NCBI GenBank assembly: GCA_003136635.1
Contig: PLFD01000042.1
Coordinates: 41,325 to 105,324, forward strand
Origin: a candidate division FCPU426 bacterium
Lineage (GTDB): Bacteria; Oederibacteriota; Muellerivitia; Muellerivitales; Muellerivitaceae
Length of the DNA: 64,000 nucleotides
Direction of reading: 5' to 3'
The notes below the pieces were generated by a model. It was not told where the DNA came from, made no database searches, and was given only the letters and a program-made list of their open reading frames with translations. Positions 34,657 to 42,863 of the stretch are shown piece by piece (the first letter of the stretch is position 1; every line of letters begins with the position of its first letter). The translations under genes and the position numbers were made by a program.

Positions 34657-34984
34657 AAAGATTTGTTCTCCATTCAATTAGTGGGTGATAACTGAGAGAC
34701 TTTGTGCCCCGTTTTCTTGAGGGGTTTTCTTCTAACTATTTTAAAATCCGGGTTGTGGTTAGGCTTTTTTAGAAAAGGAGCGCCTAAAAAGTGTAGATCT
34801 ATTTTTGTCTCTCGTGCCGCTTGTCGTCTTCAAACTCAACGGGAAATCTTTGAGAGAATTATTTTTCAAGTATAAAACGATCGACTATAGTGTCAAGGAT
34901 AAAGTAGGTTTTTACGGGGGATTTCAAAAAAAATGATTCCAGAAAAAATTCATTTCAAAAATTTAAATTTTTAGGAAAACAAAA
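34657..34984. other. Divergent intergenic gap between speE and the O-antigen-ligase-type gene
   Basis: No gene seen. On the plus strand TTGAGA at 34850 and TATAAA at 34871 form a suboptimal sigma70 promoter (15-nt spacer) for the ligase gene. A perfect 16-bp AT palindrome (AAAAATTTAAATTTTT) lies at 34957-34972 beside its ribosome site. Nothing resembles a known riboswitch. Confidence 0.35.
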
Positions 34985-37330
34985 TTGCCGAATCCAAAAT
35001 TTTTAAAAAAGTTAACGGACATCTCGATTCTTTTCGCGTTTTTCCTAACCCCTCTCCTGTTTTTTACCCAGGCCCATGATCAGTTCGAACTTCCCAAAGT
35101 CACTTTTTTAACTTTATTGGCGGTTCCCCTGCTGGTTTTGGAGCTGCGGGAGAAAAATTTCAAAAAAAGCGGCGTTCTTTCCCTGTTTCTTCTTTTTTTC
35201 TTCGCCACCCAGCTGATCGCATGTCTGCCCTCGATCAGCCTGAGCTGGATTACCAGTCTCTGGGGCGATTATGAGAATTTCGCCGGACTTTCCACGCTTT
35301 TAACCTATTTGGTTTGGTACTTTGTATTCGTCCGGGTTTTGAACCAGCCAAGAATCGAGAAGATTTTTTACTTTGTCTCGCTGACTGCTTTTTTTTCCTC
35401 CCTTTACGCCATCGCCCAGCACTTTCAATTTGATTTTATTCAATGGAACCCTGAATCCGTCAACGCCACACGGGAATTTGCCGCTCTGGGAAACCCAAAT
35501 TTTTTATCGGCCTATATCGCCATGGCGATTCCACTCTTTTTAACCCTGATTTTTGACCCCCGCGAAGGTGAAACAACGGTGAAACCCATTTTCACCCCTC
35601 TCTACTCTTTGTTATTGTTATTAGGTCTTGGTTTTCTTTTTTTAGCGACCGCTAAGGGTCAGATATTTTTTCATTTAGGCCCGTCCCTGAACTTTAGTTT
35701 TGTGACTCGAACCATCGGATTGTTTTGTTTTTCGTTTTTTTGTATTCAAGCCAGCCGTTTAAAAATTTTACCTGTCAAAATACTGGTTCTATCCGTATTG
35801 GTTCTCGGTCTTTTAAGCACCGCCAGCCGCGGCGGGTTTTTAGCCGCCTTCCTGGGTGTCTTGCTTTGGGGCTTTTTGGCTTTTCAAAATAAAGAGTGGA
35901 AAGAAAAGCTAAAACAGCAGTGGATTCTCGTTCCAAAAGCGAATTTATTGCTCGGCGCTGGTGTCATTAGCCTATTTCTGGGAATTTTCGGCTGGTCTTT
36001 TATCCAGCGGTTGATGAACTCGCTTCTTCACATTTCCCAAAGTCTCGCGGTTTCACGTTTATCCATATGGGGACCGGCGATTGTCATGGTAAAGGCCCAC
36101 CCCTTCTTTGGCGTCGGGTTGGATACTTTCAAAATCGCTTTTCCCTATTACAGCGGCATTCAATTCAATCAAATCGACGGTTTGTTTACCAGCTCCCGAA
36201 TGGCCCACAACGAACTTCTTCAAATCGCCGCCACCAGCGGGCTCCTGGGCCTTACGGCTTATCTTTTAATCGTGGGTTCCTTTGCTTTTTTAGGCTGGAA
36301 GGTCTGTCAAAAAAGCAGTTCGCATGATCGCTTAATCTTAATCGCCATTCTCTCTGCCGGTCTGGCCTACCAAGTTCAGAATTTATTCAGTTTTGGTGTG
36401 GCGGCCCTTAATTTGGTTTGGTTTTTTCTATTAGCCGCCGTCACTTACTTTTATCAACGTTCCCCAAATACAGAAATTTCGTCCAAACCGTCTTTCATTT
36501 CATTTATTTTTCATAAATTAATCATTGTGTCCCTGCTTTTATTGATCTTTTTGTTTCCACTTCGCCGTGTGGCGGCGGATATCGCTTTTGGAAGGGGTGA
36601 TGTTTATTCTTCCGCCATTAAAAATCCTGATCCCCAAACCTCTTCGGACGCGCTCGTTAATTATTCCGATACCGAAATTCATTACAACCAGCGGGCCGCC
36701 GATCTTTTTCCCTGGGATCTCAAATTTAGTCTCTATTTAGGCCAAGCCTACGAGCAGAGGGCGGCACTGGATAAACTTCGGTCGCAGGACTGTTATCAAA
36801 ACGCTCTTTTTTTCTACCAAAAGGTCTCTCAAATGAGTCCCGCCAACGCTTATTACTACAACGATGAAGGCCGGGTTTATACCGCCTTGAGCGCCTATGA
36901 CCAACAGTACAACGAAAAAGCCCGACAGGCTTACGCCCAAGCCGTTCACTTTTCCCCCTCCAGTCCCTATTTCATTTTAAATTGGGCTTCTAGTTTGGAA
37001 AAAACCGGAAAAAATGAGGAAGCTCAGCAGCAAATTCAAGCCGCTTTTGCCATCGACCCTACGTTTAGCGCCAAAATTCTGGCCCAAATGGCCTTTGAGG
37101 CCTATAAAGGCGGCGATAAAACCACAGCTTTCCGTGATGTCAACGAAGCCGCTCAGGGAAACACCCTCAGCGCGGAGGCTTTTTATTGTCGTGGAATTCT
37201 ATACTTGTCGGAAAAGCAAAAGAAAAAAGCCCTGTCGGATTTTCTATACGTTAAAAGCCTGCCGCTGGACCCTTACAAAGACAATTCGATTCAACATCTG
37301 GATGAACTGATTCAGGAGAGCGAGAAATAG
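34985..37330 (+). CDS. O-antigen ligase/polymerase-type membrane protein with TPR tail
   Basis: The 781-residue protein has about 11-12 membrane helices and the Wzy_C/O-antigen-ligase signature: RLSIWGPAIVMVKAHPFFG, GLDTF, and a large loop ending HNELLQIAATSG, whose His is the catalytic candidate in WaaL-like enzymes. The last 230 residues (after about 550) are soluble TPR repeats (AYYYNDEGRVYTAL, AQAVHFSPSSPYFILNWA). It should join or polymerise undecaprenyl-linked glycans at the periplasmic face, or glycosylate proteins as PglL does. The start is TTG with AGGA 8 nt upstream; no ATG precedes the first helix. Paralogue at 54371-56311. Confidence 0.87.
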   Translation: MPNPKFLKKLTDISILFAFFLTPLLFFTQAHDQFELPKVTFLTLLAVPLLVLELREKNFKKSGVLSLFLLFFFATQLIACLPSISLSWITSLWGDYENFAGLSTLLTYLVWYFVFVRVLNQPRIEKIFYFVSLTAFFSSLYAIAQHFQFDFIQWNPESVNATREFAALGNPNFLSAYIAMAIPLFLTLIFDPREGETTVKPIFTPLYSLLLLLGLGFLFLATAKGQIFFHLGPSLNFSFVTRTIGLFCFSFFCIQASRLKILPVKILVLSVLVLGLLSTASRGGFLAAFLGVLLWGFLAFQNKEWKEKLKQQWILVPKANLLLGAGVISLFLGIFGWSFIQRLMNSLLHISQSLAVSRLSIWGPAIVMVKAHPFFGVGLDTFKIAFPYYSGIQFNQIDGLFTSSRMAHNELLQIAATSGLLGLTAYLLIVGSFAFLGWKVCQKSSSHDRLILIAILSAGLAYQVQNLFSFGVAALNLVWFFLLAAVTYFYQRSPNTEISSKPSFISFIFHKLIIVSLLLLIFLFPLRRVAADIAFGRGDVYSSAIKNPDPQTSSDALVNYSDTEIHYNQRAADLFPWDLKFSLYLGQAYEQRAALDKLRSQDCYQNALFFYQKVSQMSPANAYYYNDEGRVYTALSAYDQQYNEKARQAYAQAVHFSPSSPYFILNWASSLEKTGKNEEAQQQIQAAFAIDPTFSAKILAQMAFEAYKGGDKTTAFRDVNEAAQGNTLSAEAFYCRGILYLSEKQKKKALSDFLYVKSLPLDPYKDNSIQHLDELIQESEK

Positions 37331-37350
37331 TTAAGTTTAACTATTTCTCG
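37321..37350 (+). other. Perfect 14-bp hairpin spanning the ligase-gene stop codon
   Basis: CGAGAAATAGTTAA and its exact complement TTAACTATTTCTCG flank a GT dinucleotide. The left arm contains the last codons and the TAG stop of the O-antigen-ligase-type gene, the right arm begins the MITE-like copy 3. No U-tract follows, so it may protect the mRNA 3' end, or record a template-switch duplication. Confidence 0.7.
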
Positions 37351-37500
37351 TTGCGAGGAGTGTGCCGCGAATAGCGGCACGATTACGACGTGGCAACCCC
37401 AGTTCATGTGTTTGTTAACGATGCGAGTTAAAGGCTTATTTAAACTGGGATTGCTTCGTCATAACCGTCCCCCTACTCGGGGGCCATTCCTCGCAAAGAC
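37351..37500. repeat. MITE-like inverted-repeat element, copy 3
   Basis: The left arm TTGCGAGGAGTG...GGCAACCCCAGTT and right arm AAACTGGGATTGCTTCGTC...CCTCGCAAAGAC match copy 1 (9091-9257). The left mini-hairpin here is GCCGC-gaata-GCGGC instead of the C5/G5 type, while the right one keeps CCCCC...GGGGG. The AAACTGACCCG flank seen next to copy 1 follows at 37504. It separates the ligase-type gene from the convergent PilZ gene. Confidence 0.85.
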
Positions 37501-37520
37501 AGTCAAACTGACCCGCCATC

Positions 37521-37916
37521 TTATTTCCCCTTCTCTTTTCGTCTTCTGATCTCAAACACCAGTCGCAGGATGAGAATTTGGGCGTTCTTATCGGCTTCCA
37601 CAAAAGAAATCCGGTCAAATTGAGTCACCACGCCGTCGACCCTCCATTCCTCCACACCCACTACCTCGCCGATCACTCTCGCAGACGTGTGCAGGTCCAG
37701 GGCGCGGGGCAGTACAATTTCCAGCTCCAATTCGGTGCCAATGGGATGATGCTCTTCAACGGCTAATCTCAGCCCGCTGACCGAAATATCCTTACTGTGG
37801 CCCACCATAAGACTCTTCTGCAGCGCCGAGCCTTCGCCATTAACCCGGTATCTTACCGGGACCGTCACCGGCGTCCGGACCGAACGGCGTTTTTCACTTT
37901 TTTTAGGTTCTCTCAT
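37521..37916 (-). CDS. PilZ-domain protein
   Basis: The 131-residue protein is one PilZ domain. The c-di-GMP motifs are RRSVR at residues 10-14 (RxxxR) and DISVSG (D/NxSxxG), about 33 residues later, followed by LRLAVEE and a long beta-barrel with VGVEEWRVDGVVTQF. It should bind c-di-GMP and regulate a partner. It begins 12 nt after the dnaE stop with GAGGAG upstream, so it is probably expressed with dnaE, an unusual pairing. The C-terminus is Arg/Lys-rich. Confidence 0.93.
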   Translation of the reverse strand: MREPKKSEKRRSVRTPVTVPVRYRVNGEGSALQKSLMVGHSKDISVSGLRLAVEEHHPIGTELELEIVLPRALDLHTSARVIGEVVGVEEWRVDGVVTQFDRISFVEADKNAQILILRLVFEIRRRKEKGK

Positions 37917-37928
37917 TGGTTCTCCTCT

Positions 37929-40900
37929 TTACAACTCAATTTCAATGCTGTCGTCGCCCAAAATCGAATAAATCTCGTTAAAGAACGCCTTCGAAGGTTT
38001 CACTTTCAGGTCGCCCGCTTCTAAAACCATCAAGCCGTGGTGCGTGGTTTGCATATGAAAGTAAACCTTGGCGTCGCCCTTATATTTTTCGCAAACGGCC
38101 TTCACCTTCGGCAATAAGCTTTCGTCCAAACCCACCACATTCATTGTCAAACGCACGCCCTTGGCCCATTTCACCGCCATGTCATTCATATCAATAATGT
38201 CATTGGCGATAATCTGTATCCGATCGCCTGTCTTGTCCACTCGGCCTTTCAAACCCACCAGTTTGTCCTTGGCTAATAAAGACTGGAACTTTTTAAAGGT
38301 TTCGGGCCAGGCGATCACTTCCACATGCGAATGCAAGTCTTCTAAAGTAAATCGGGCATAAACTTCCTGGGACTTTTTCGCCATGCTTTTCGAGAAACCG
38401 CGGATCAATCCCGCCACTTTCACTTCCGCGCCGTCATTCATTTCATCCAACTCGTTCAGGGGCATCACATAATGTTCCAGTTCCCATTCATGTTCGGACA
38501 AGGGATGTCCGGAAAGATAAAAACCCAAAAGTTCCTTTTCGGCCATTAAAGCCTGCGCCGGAGACTCTTCCGGAACTTCTTCCAAAACTTCTGCGCTGGG
38601 TTTGGCGGATTCAAAAAGCGAGGTTTGTCCCGCCTCGCTGTCGGCCTGATCCACCTGGGCCTGACGGAATAGCTTGGCCGCCGCCGCTTTCAACGCCGTT
38701 CGCGAAGTTTTCGTAAAATCAAAAGCACCCGCGGCAATCAAACACTCCAGCATTTTGGGGGTAAAGCTTTTCAGGTCCACCCTTTGGCAAAAATCAAAGA
38801 GTGATAAATAAGGTCCTTTTTTACGGGTCTGCAGAATGGCTTCCACCGACGGCGTTCCGACGTTTTTGATCGACGACAGCGAATAGCGGATCGCGCCATT
38901 AAAAGTCACCTGTTGCGCGACCCCAAGCCGAGCAACATGATTTGGTTGTACCAACGCCATATCAGCGTTGGTAACGTCGAAAACATCCGTACTCTCATTC
39001 ACATCCGGCGGCAAAACCTTTATCCCCATTTTTTTGCACTCAAAAATATACTGCGATATCTTGTCTTGGTTTCCCGACTCGCCGGTCAGCAATGCCGCCA
39101 TAAATTCCGGCGTATAGTTCGTCTTTAAATAGGCGGTCTGATAAACCAGCAAAGCGTAAGCCGCGCTGTGGGATTTGTTAAACCCGTAACCCGCGAATTT
39201 CGCCATATGGTCAAAAATAGCGTCCGCTGTCTCGGTGGAAATTTTGCGGTCATGCGCCCCGGCCAAAAACTTGCCGCGCATCTGTTCCATCTTTTCCGAA
39301 TTCTTGCTGCCCATGGCCCGGCGCAGTAAATCGGCCTGCCCCAGCGAAAAACCCGCCAAATCCTTGGCGATCCGCATCACCTGTTCCTGGTAAACAATCA
39401 CGCCATAGGTGGTTTTTAAAATGGGTTCCAGTTTGGGGTGCAGGTACTGCACTTTCACCAGCCCCTTTTTACGGTGGATAAAGTCATCCACCATGTCAGA
39501 CCCCAGCGGGCCGGGGCGGTAAAGGGCGTTCAGGGCGATTAAATCTTCCATTTCGGAAGGTTCCAGTTTGCGGATGTAGTCCCGCATTCCGCGCGATTCA
39601 ACCTGAAACAGGCCCATCGTTTTGGCTTCGCTCAACAGCTTAAAGGTGGGCGCGTCATCCAATGGAATTTCGGACAGGTTCAATTTGATCTTCCGGTGTT
39701 TTTCAATGCTTTGCAAAGTATCGTCAATGATGCTCAAGGTTCGCAAACCTAGAATATCCAGCTTCAAAAGACCTACTTCTTTCAGGGCGTTCATGTCGTA
39801 CTGGCTCAAAACGTCTTCGCCGTTTCGATAAAGAGGAATTTCTTCTAGTAACGGTTCATTGCCGATAATGATGCCTGCCGCGTGGGTCGAAACGTGCCTC
39901 ACCAGCCCTTCCAGCGCTTTGGACACTTCCCACAATTTGCGGTAAGACCCTTCCTGAACCATGGTTCTCAATTCAGGCACTTTTTTAAACGCGTCATCCA
40001 GCGTAATTTTGGGCTCGCCGGGAATCATTTTGGCGATACGGTCTACTTCGGGCAGGGGAATTTCCAAAACTCTTCCCACATCCCTCAGCGCCGCTTTGGC
40101 CGCCATGGTTCCAAAGGTGGCGATGGAAGCCACCCTGTCCCGTCCATAAGTGTCGGTCATATAGCGCAAAACTTCTCCCCGGCGGCGGTCGCACACATCC
40201 ACGTCAATATCGGGCGCGCTTACCCGTTCGGGGTTGATGAATCGTTCAAACAGAAGGTCGTAGCGAATCGGGTCCACGTCGGTGATGCCGGTCACATAAG
40301 AAACCAAACTACCCGCCGCCGAACCGCGGCCCGGGCCCACCGGTATATTTTTTTGACGGGCCTTGGCGATAAAATCCCACACAATTAAAAAGTAACCGCT
40401 GAACCCGGTTTTTTGAATGACCGCCAATTCTTCCGTCAGCCGATTTTGAACTTCGGGGTCCGAAGCTTTGGCCCCGTAGCGTTTTACCAAACCCTCCCGG
40501 CACACCTTTTCCAAATATTCGTTCTCGCTCAGCCCTTTTTCCGGCACCGGAAAAGCCGGCATCAGGGTTTTCCCAAACTCCAAAGACAGATGGCACCGCT
40601 CGGCGATTTCTAAAGTACGTTCCACCGCTCCGGGAAACTCGGCAAACTCAGCCACCATCTCCTGGCCGCTTTTCAGGTAATACTCCGAAGTTCCCATCGA
40701 ACCATGCTTGGGATCAGACAAAACCTCTCCCCGTCCCAGACAAAGCAAAACTTCGTGAAAAGCCGCCTCTTCTTTGTGCAAATATTTCACGTCATTGGTC
40801 GCAACTAAGGGAATCGAGGTTTGGGCCGACAGCTCCACCAGCGCCTTTTGAACTTTGGGATCATAGGCCTGCTTGTGGCTTTGAATTTCCAAAAAGAAAT

Positions 40901-41441
40901 GGTCCTTCCCAAAAATCTCGCCATATTCTTCCGCCGCCTTCAAGGCCGCCGGAATGTCGTCTTTTAAAATCAGGCTGTTGATCTGGCTGTTTTCCCCGCC
41001 GGATAGGACAATCAAACCCTGGCTGTGGCTGGCCAAAAAGGCCTTGTTCACGGAGGGTGTCAGTTGATGGTTTCCCAGATAGCTTTCGGATGAAAGTTTC
41101 ATGAGATTTTTAAACCCTATCTCGTTTTCCGCCAAAAGCACCAGCGGATAAGCCCCTTCACCTCGACCCGAACCGGCCTGGGGTGAGCGACCATAGGGAG
41201 TCGAATCCGCCTTCACATTGCTGGAAACCCATATTTCACAGCCCAAAATAGGCTTTAACCCATGCGCCAAAGCGCTCTGGTAAAAGGCAATCGCCCCAAA
41301 AAGGTTGGCTTTATCGGTCAAAGCCACCGCCGGCATTTGGCGCTCTTTTAACAGAGCCATGAGCGGTTCTATTCTCACAGTACTTTCCAACAAACTAAAT
41401 TGACTATGTAAATGCAAGTGAACGAAAGGTGCCTGAGTCAT
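37929..41441 (-). CDS. dnaE: DNA polymerase III alpha subunit
   Basis: The 1170-residue protein has the DnaE1 order: N-terminal PHP domain (HLHLHSQFSLLE at 9-20), the palm with PGRGSAAGSLVSYVTGITDVDP and the catalytic DIDVDVCD (about 405-412), fingers with NKSHSAAYALLVYQTAYLK, then tandem HhH and an OB-fold near 1000-1080. It is the main replicative polymerase. There is no Shine-Dalgarno; TATAAT lies 6 nt upstream of the ATG, so transcription could begin at or next to the start codon (leaderless mRNA). Immediately upstream is a decayed duplicate of this start (41526-41680). The PilZ gene follows after 12 nt. Confidence 0.98.
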   Translation of the reverse strand: MTQAPFVHLHLHSQFSLLESTVRIEPLMALLKERQMPAVALTDKANLFGAIAFYQSALAHGLKPILGCEIWVSSNVKADSTPYGRSPQAGSGRGEGAYPLVLLAENEIGFKNLMKLSSESYLGNHQLTPSVNKAFLASHSQGLIVLSGGENSQINSLILKDDIPAALKAAEEYGEIFGKDHFFLEIQSHKQAYDPKVQKALVELSAQTSIPLVATNDVKYLHKEEAAFHEVLLCLGRGEVLSDPKHGSMGTSEYYLKSGQEMVAEFAEFPGAVERTLEIAERCHLSLEFGKTLMPAFPVPEKGLSENEYLEKVCREGLVKRYGAKASDPEVQNRLTEELAVIQKTGFSGYFLIVWDFIAKARQKNIPVGPGRGSAAGSLVSYVTGITDVDPIRYDLLFERFINPERVSAPDIDVDVCDRRRGEVLRYMTDTYGRDRVASIATFGTMAAKAALRDVGRVLEIPLPEVDRIAKMIPGEPKITLDDAFKKVPELRTMVQEGSYRKLWEVSKALEGLVRHVSTHAAGIIIGNEPLLEEIPLYRNGEDVLSQYDMNALKEVGLLKLDILGLRTLSIIDDTLQSIEKHRKIKLNLSEIPLDDAPTFKLLSEAKTMGLFQVESRGMRDYIRKLEPSEMEDLIALNALYRPGPLGSDMVDDFIHRKKGLVKVQYLHPKLEPILKTTYGVIVYQEQVMRIAKDLAGFSLGQADLLRRAMGSKNSEKMEQMRGKFLAGAHDRKISTETADAIFDHMAKFAGYGFNKSHSAAYALLVYQTAYLKTNYTPEFMAALLTGESGNQDKISQYIFECKKMGIKVLPPDVNESTDVFDVTNADMALVQPNHVARLGVAQQVTFNGAIRYSLSSIKNVGTPSVEAILQTRKKGPYLSLFDFCQRVDLKSFTPKMLECLIAAGAFDFTKTSRTALKAAAAKLFRQAQVDQADSEAGQTSLFESAKPSAEVLEEVPEESPAQALMAEKELLGFYLSGHPLSEHEWELEHYVMPLNELDEMNDGAEVKVAGLIRGFSKSMAKKSQEVYARFTLEDLHSHVEVIAWPETFKKFQSLLAKDKLVGLKGRVDKTGDRIQIIANDIIDMNDMAVKWAKGVRLTMNVVGLDESLLPKVKAVCEKYKGDAKVYFHMQTTHHGLMVLEAGDLKVKPSKAFFNEIYSILGDDSIEIEL

Positions 41442-41525
41442 GCGGTAATTATAAGGGAAATTTAGGTTTTAAATGTAGTTGTGCTTCGAATTCAAAATTC
41501 ATAATTTAAAATTCAAAATTGCCTT

Positions 41526-41680
41526 TCACGCCGTGCTCTCCAAAAGGCTGAACTGGCTATGAAGATGAACAAATGAGGGGTTCACTGTGCCGAGCCTTCC
41601 GGGCGAGGTACAAGATTTGTGTATACCCAATCTTCTATTGATATAAAGATTGGGTAACTCATGAGGTAATTATAGCGGGA
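41526..41680 (-). pseudogene. Relic of a dnaE 5' end, interrupted by a hairpin insert
   Basis: Read on the minus strand, TATAATTACC then an ATG (41662) copies the sequence around the real dnaE start (TATAATTACCGCATG). After an 80-bp interruption it continues SFVHLHSQFSLLESTA and a stop at 41526, matching FVHLHLHSQFSLLEST at the DnaE N-terminus. The interruption contains a perfect 11-bp hairpin (TACCCAATCTT...AAGATTGGGTA, 41624-41656). The relic's start overlaps the last codons of the 90-residue gene. It is a partial tandem duplication of dnaE or a remnant of a second dnaE. Confidence 0.8.
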
Positions 41681-41931
41681 ATATTAAACTCTCGATTACC
41701 GTTTGGTGCGGTATGGCGCTTTGGTTTCCCGCGCGACGGAAACTTTTTTTCTACACTTACAAAAACAGCTTTTCCATTGCGCATCACGGCAATGGGCAGA
41801 CCCAAACGCCGGTGCTCCTCAATAACGCCAGCGACAGCCATCTTCAGGGCCTTTTCGGCTTTGACCCCTTCTTTGGACGGCGAGTTCGACACGCGTTTTT
41901 TGCTCATCGAGGGTTTTTGAAGAGGCTTCAT
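41659..41931 (-). CDS. Small partner protein of a lost zeta-toxin gene
   Basis: This 90-residue basic protein has a central VIEEHRRLGLPIAVMRNGKA, a pattern found in small ORFs that accompany zeta-toxin-like kinases. GGAGG lies 7 nt before the ATG. Its ATG overlaps by 4 nt (ATGA) the stop codon of the decayed zeta-like frame, indicating that it was the second gene of that operon and has outlived the toxin. Its C-terminus (NIPAIITS) is read from the dnaE-relic promoter sequence, so the end may be altered. Function as antitoxin is inferred from context only. Confidence 0.6.
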   Translation of the reverse strand: MKPLQKPSMSKKRVSNSPSKEGVKAEKALKMAVAGVIEEHRRLGLPIAVMRNGKAVFVSVEKKFPSRGKPKRHTAPNGNREFNIPAIITS

Positions 41932-42223
41932 TTTCTTTCCTCCAGCATTTTTACGATTATACCGTATGTTTCCGGCTTAATGATTCTATCCCGACCCTCT
42001 GACCGTTCAAATACCAGTTGTGGCATGGAGGATGAATTGTCGAATATCGCGCAATAATCAGCTAAATATATATTTTGAATAAATTGTTGAGTCCTTTGGC
42101 GAAACGGCGACGCACCACTTCCACAGGCACATCATGGCCGCCCAAACGCACACGATCCTCGATTCTCTTAAGCGCTAATGACAAACCCGGTATCCATAGG
42201 AAATAAAGATGGATGCGATAGCC
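41928..42223 (-). pseudogene. Zeta-toxin-like kinase gene, C-terminal relic
   Basis: On the minus strand, from about 42223, the frame reads GYRIHLYFLWIPGLSLALKR, then IEDRVRLGGHDVPVEVVRRR and FAKGLNNLFKIY, after which one frameshift leads to ADYCAIFDNSSS and IIKPETYGIIVKMLEERK. This is the C-terminal part of the zeta-toxin/COG4185 family (the RVxxGGHxVPxxVxRRRxxxGL motif, then YDNS). The N-terminal half with the Walker A is missing; further upstream the sequence dissolves into hairpins. No product is expected. Confidence 0.85.
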
Positions 42224-42244
42224 CTAACGCCAAGACTTCTGGGG

Positions 42245-42285
42245 ACTGGAAGGCCGAAACCTATTAACTAGGCCGAGTTACCAGT
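42245..42285. repeat. Single unit related to the 4.9-kb repeat array, inside a hairpin
   Basis: GGCCGAAACCTATTAACTAG at 42252-42271 resembles GCCGGAAACCCATTAACCGG at 4956-4975; the core GAAACC(C/T)ATTAAC is shared. Here it forms the loop of a stem built by ACTGG/CCAGT (42245-42249, 42281-42285) and GGCC/GGCC. Confidence 0.5.
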
Positions 42286-42338
42286 ATCGTCTGTGGTGTA
42301 ATTGTCCCCTAAAAACACCCTATTCGGATTGTGTCACC

Positions 42339-42411
42339 TATTGTGCCAATCGGTCGGTATTGTGCCAACTTGCCGGCAAGTGGCACAATGGCACAATCGT
42401 TTGGCACAATA
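42339..42411. repeat. Nested palindromic repeat, copy A (TTGTGCCA family)
   Basis: The centre is a stem of ATTGTGCCA / TGGCACAAT (42359-42367, 42381-42389) over the self-complementary CTTGCCGGCAAG. Flanking TTGTGCCA (42341) and TTTGGCACAAT (about 42400-42410) form an outer stem. A second copy lies at 42482-42543. It is REP-like and noncoding. Confidence 0.75.
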
Positions 42412-42481
42412 ACCACAGACCGATTTACAACAGTAAAAACCCAATATTTTCAGGCATTTTAGGAATTACGGACGGTGTGTC

Positions 42482-42543
42482 TATTGTGCCAACCCGGTAT
42501 TGTGCCAACTTACCGGCAAGTGGCACAATAGGTTGGCACGATA
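42482..42543. repeat. Nested palindromic repeat, copy B (TTGTGCCA family)
   Basis: The outer arms TATTGTGCCAACC (42482-42494) and GGTTGGCACGATA (42531-42543) pair at 12 of 13 positions. The inner part repeats TATTGTGCCAACTT, ACCGGC and AAGTGGCACAATA. The inner 32 bp are nearly identical to copy A, showing a defined element instead of chance pairing. Confidence 0.75.
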
Positions 42544-42594
42544 AGCAGGGTTTGAGGCGGGTTATTCTTCCAACAATGTCAGATTCCGACACCC

Positions 42595-42849
42595 AATTAT
42601 CAGCTGCTGATAATTTTCGATCTTTCAAAAACCCTTATTTTTTAATGCTAGTGTCCCCGACGGGGACACTTACCCCGAAAACAAAGGGTTTTTTGTCAGA
42701 TAATTCTCAAGATTCTTTAGAACTTAGATAGGACTGGGGTTTGAAGATTGGAGTTTTACCCCCCGCGAACCGGGTAATTTTTGGAAATTTTCCAAAACCT
42801 AGGTCAAATTGGGGCTTTGGAAGCGGGGTTTTGTCCAGAGTCTGGACAA
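42595..42849. repeat. Cluster of 19-21 nt palindromes upstream of the guaA 3' end
   Basis: Perfect palindromes of unrelated sequence: 42595-42615 (AATTATCAG-N3-CTGATAATT), 42650-42670 (AGTGTCCCC-N3-GGGGACACT), 42779-42797 (TTTTGGAAA-N1-TTTCCAAAA) and 42831-42849 (TTGTCCAGA-N1-TCTGGACAA). All have 9-bp arms. A weaker 6-bp stem is at 42756-42777. The last one ends 15 bp from the guaA stop and could help terminate guaA, but lacks a clear U-tract. No coding sequence is apparent in 42224-42863. Confidence 0.7.
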
Positions 42850-42863
42850 GCAGACAAGTGGGA

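Noticed and set aside
34657..34984. Riboswitch upstream of speE
   Set aside because: No SAM, preQ1 or other known aptamer pattern could be recognised; only short weak stems.
42360..42731. 123-codon plus-strand ORF
   Set aside because: It reads through nested palindromes and hairpins; composition is not protein-like and there is no ribosome site.
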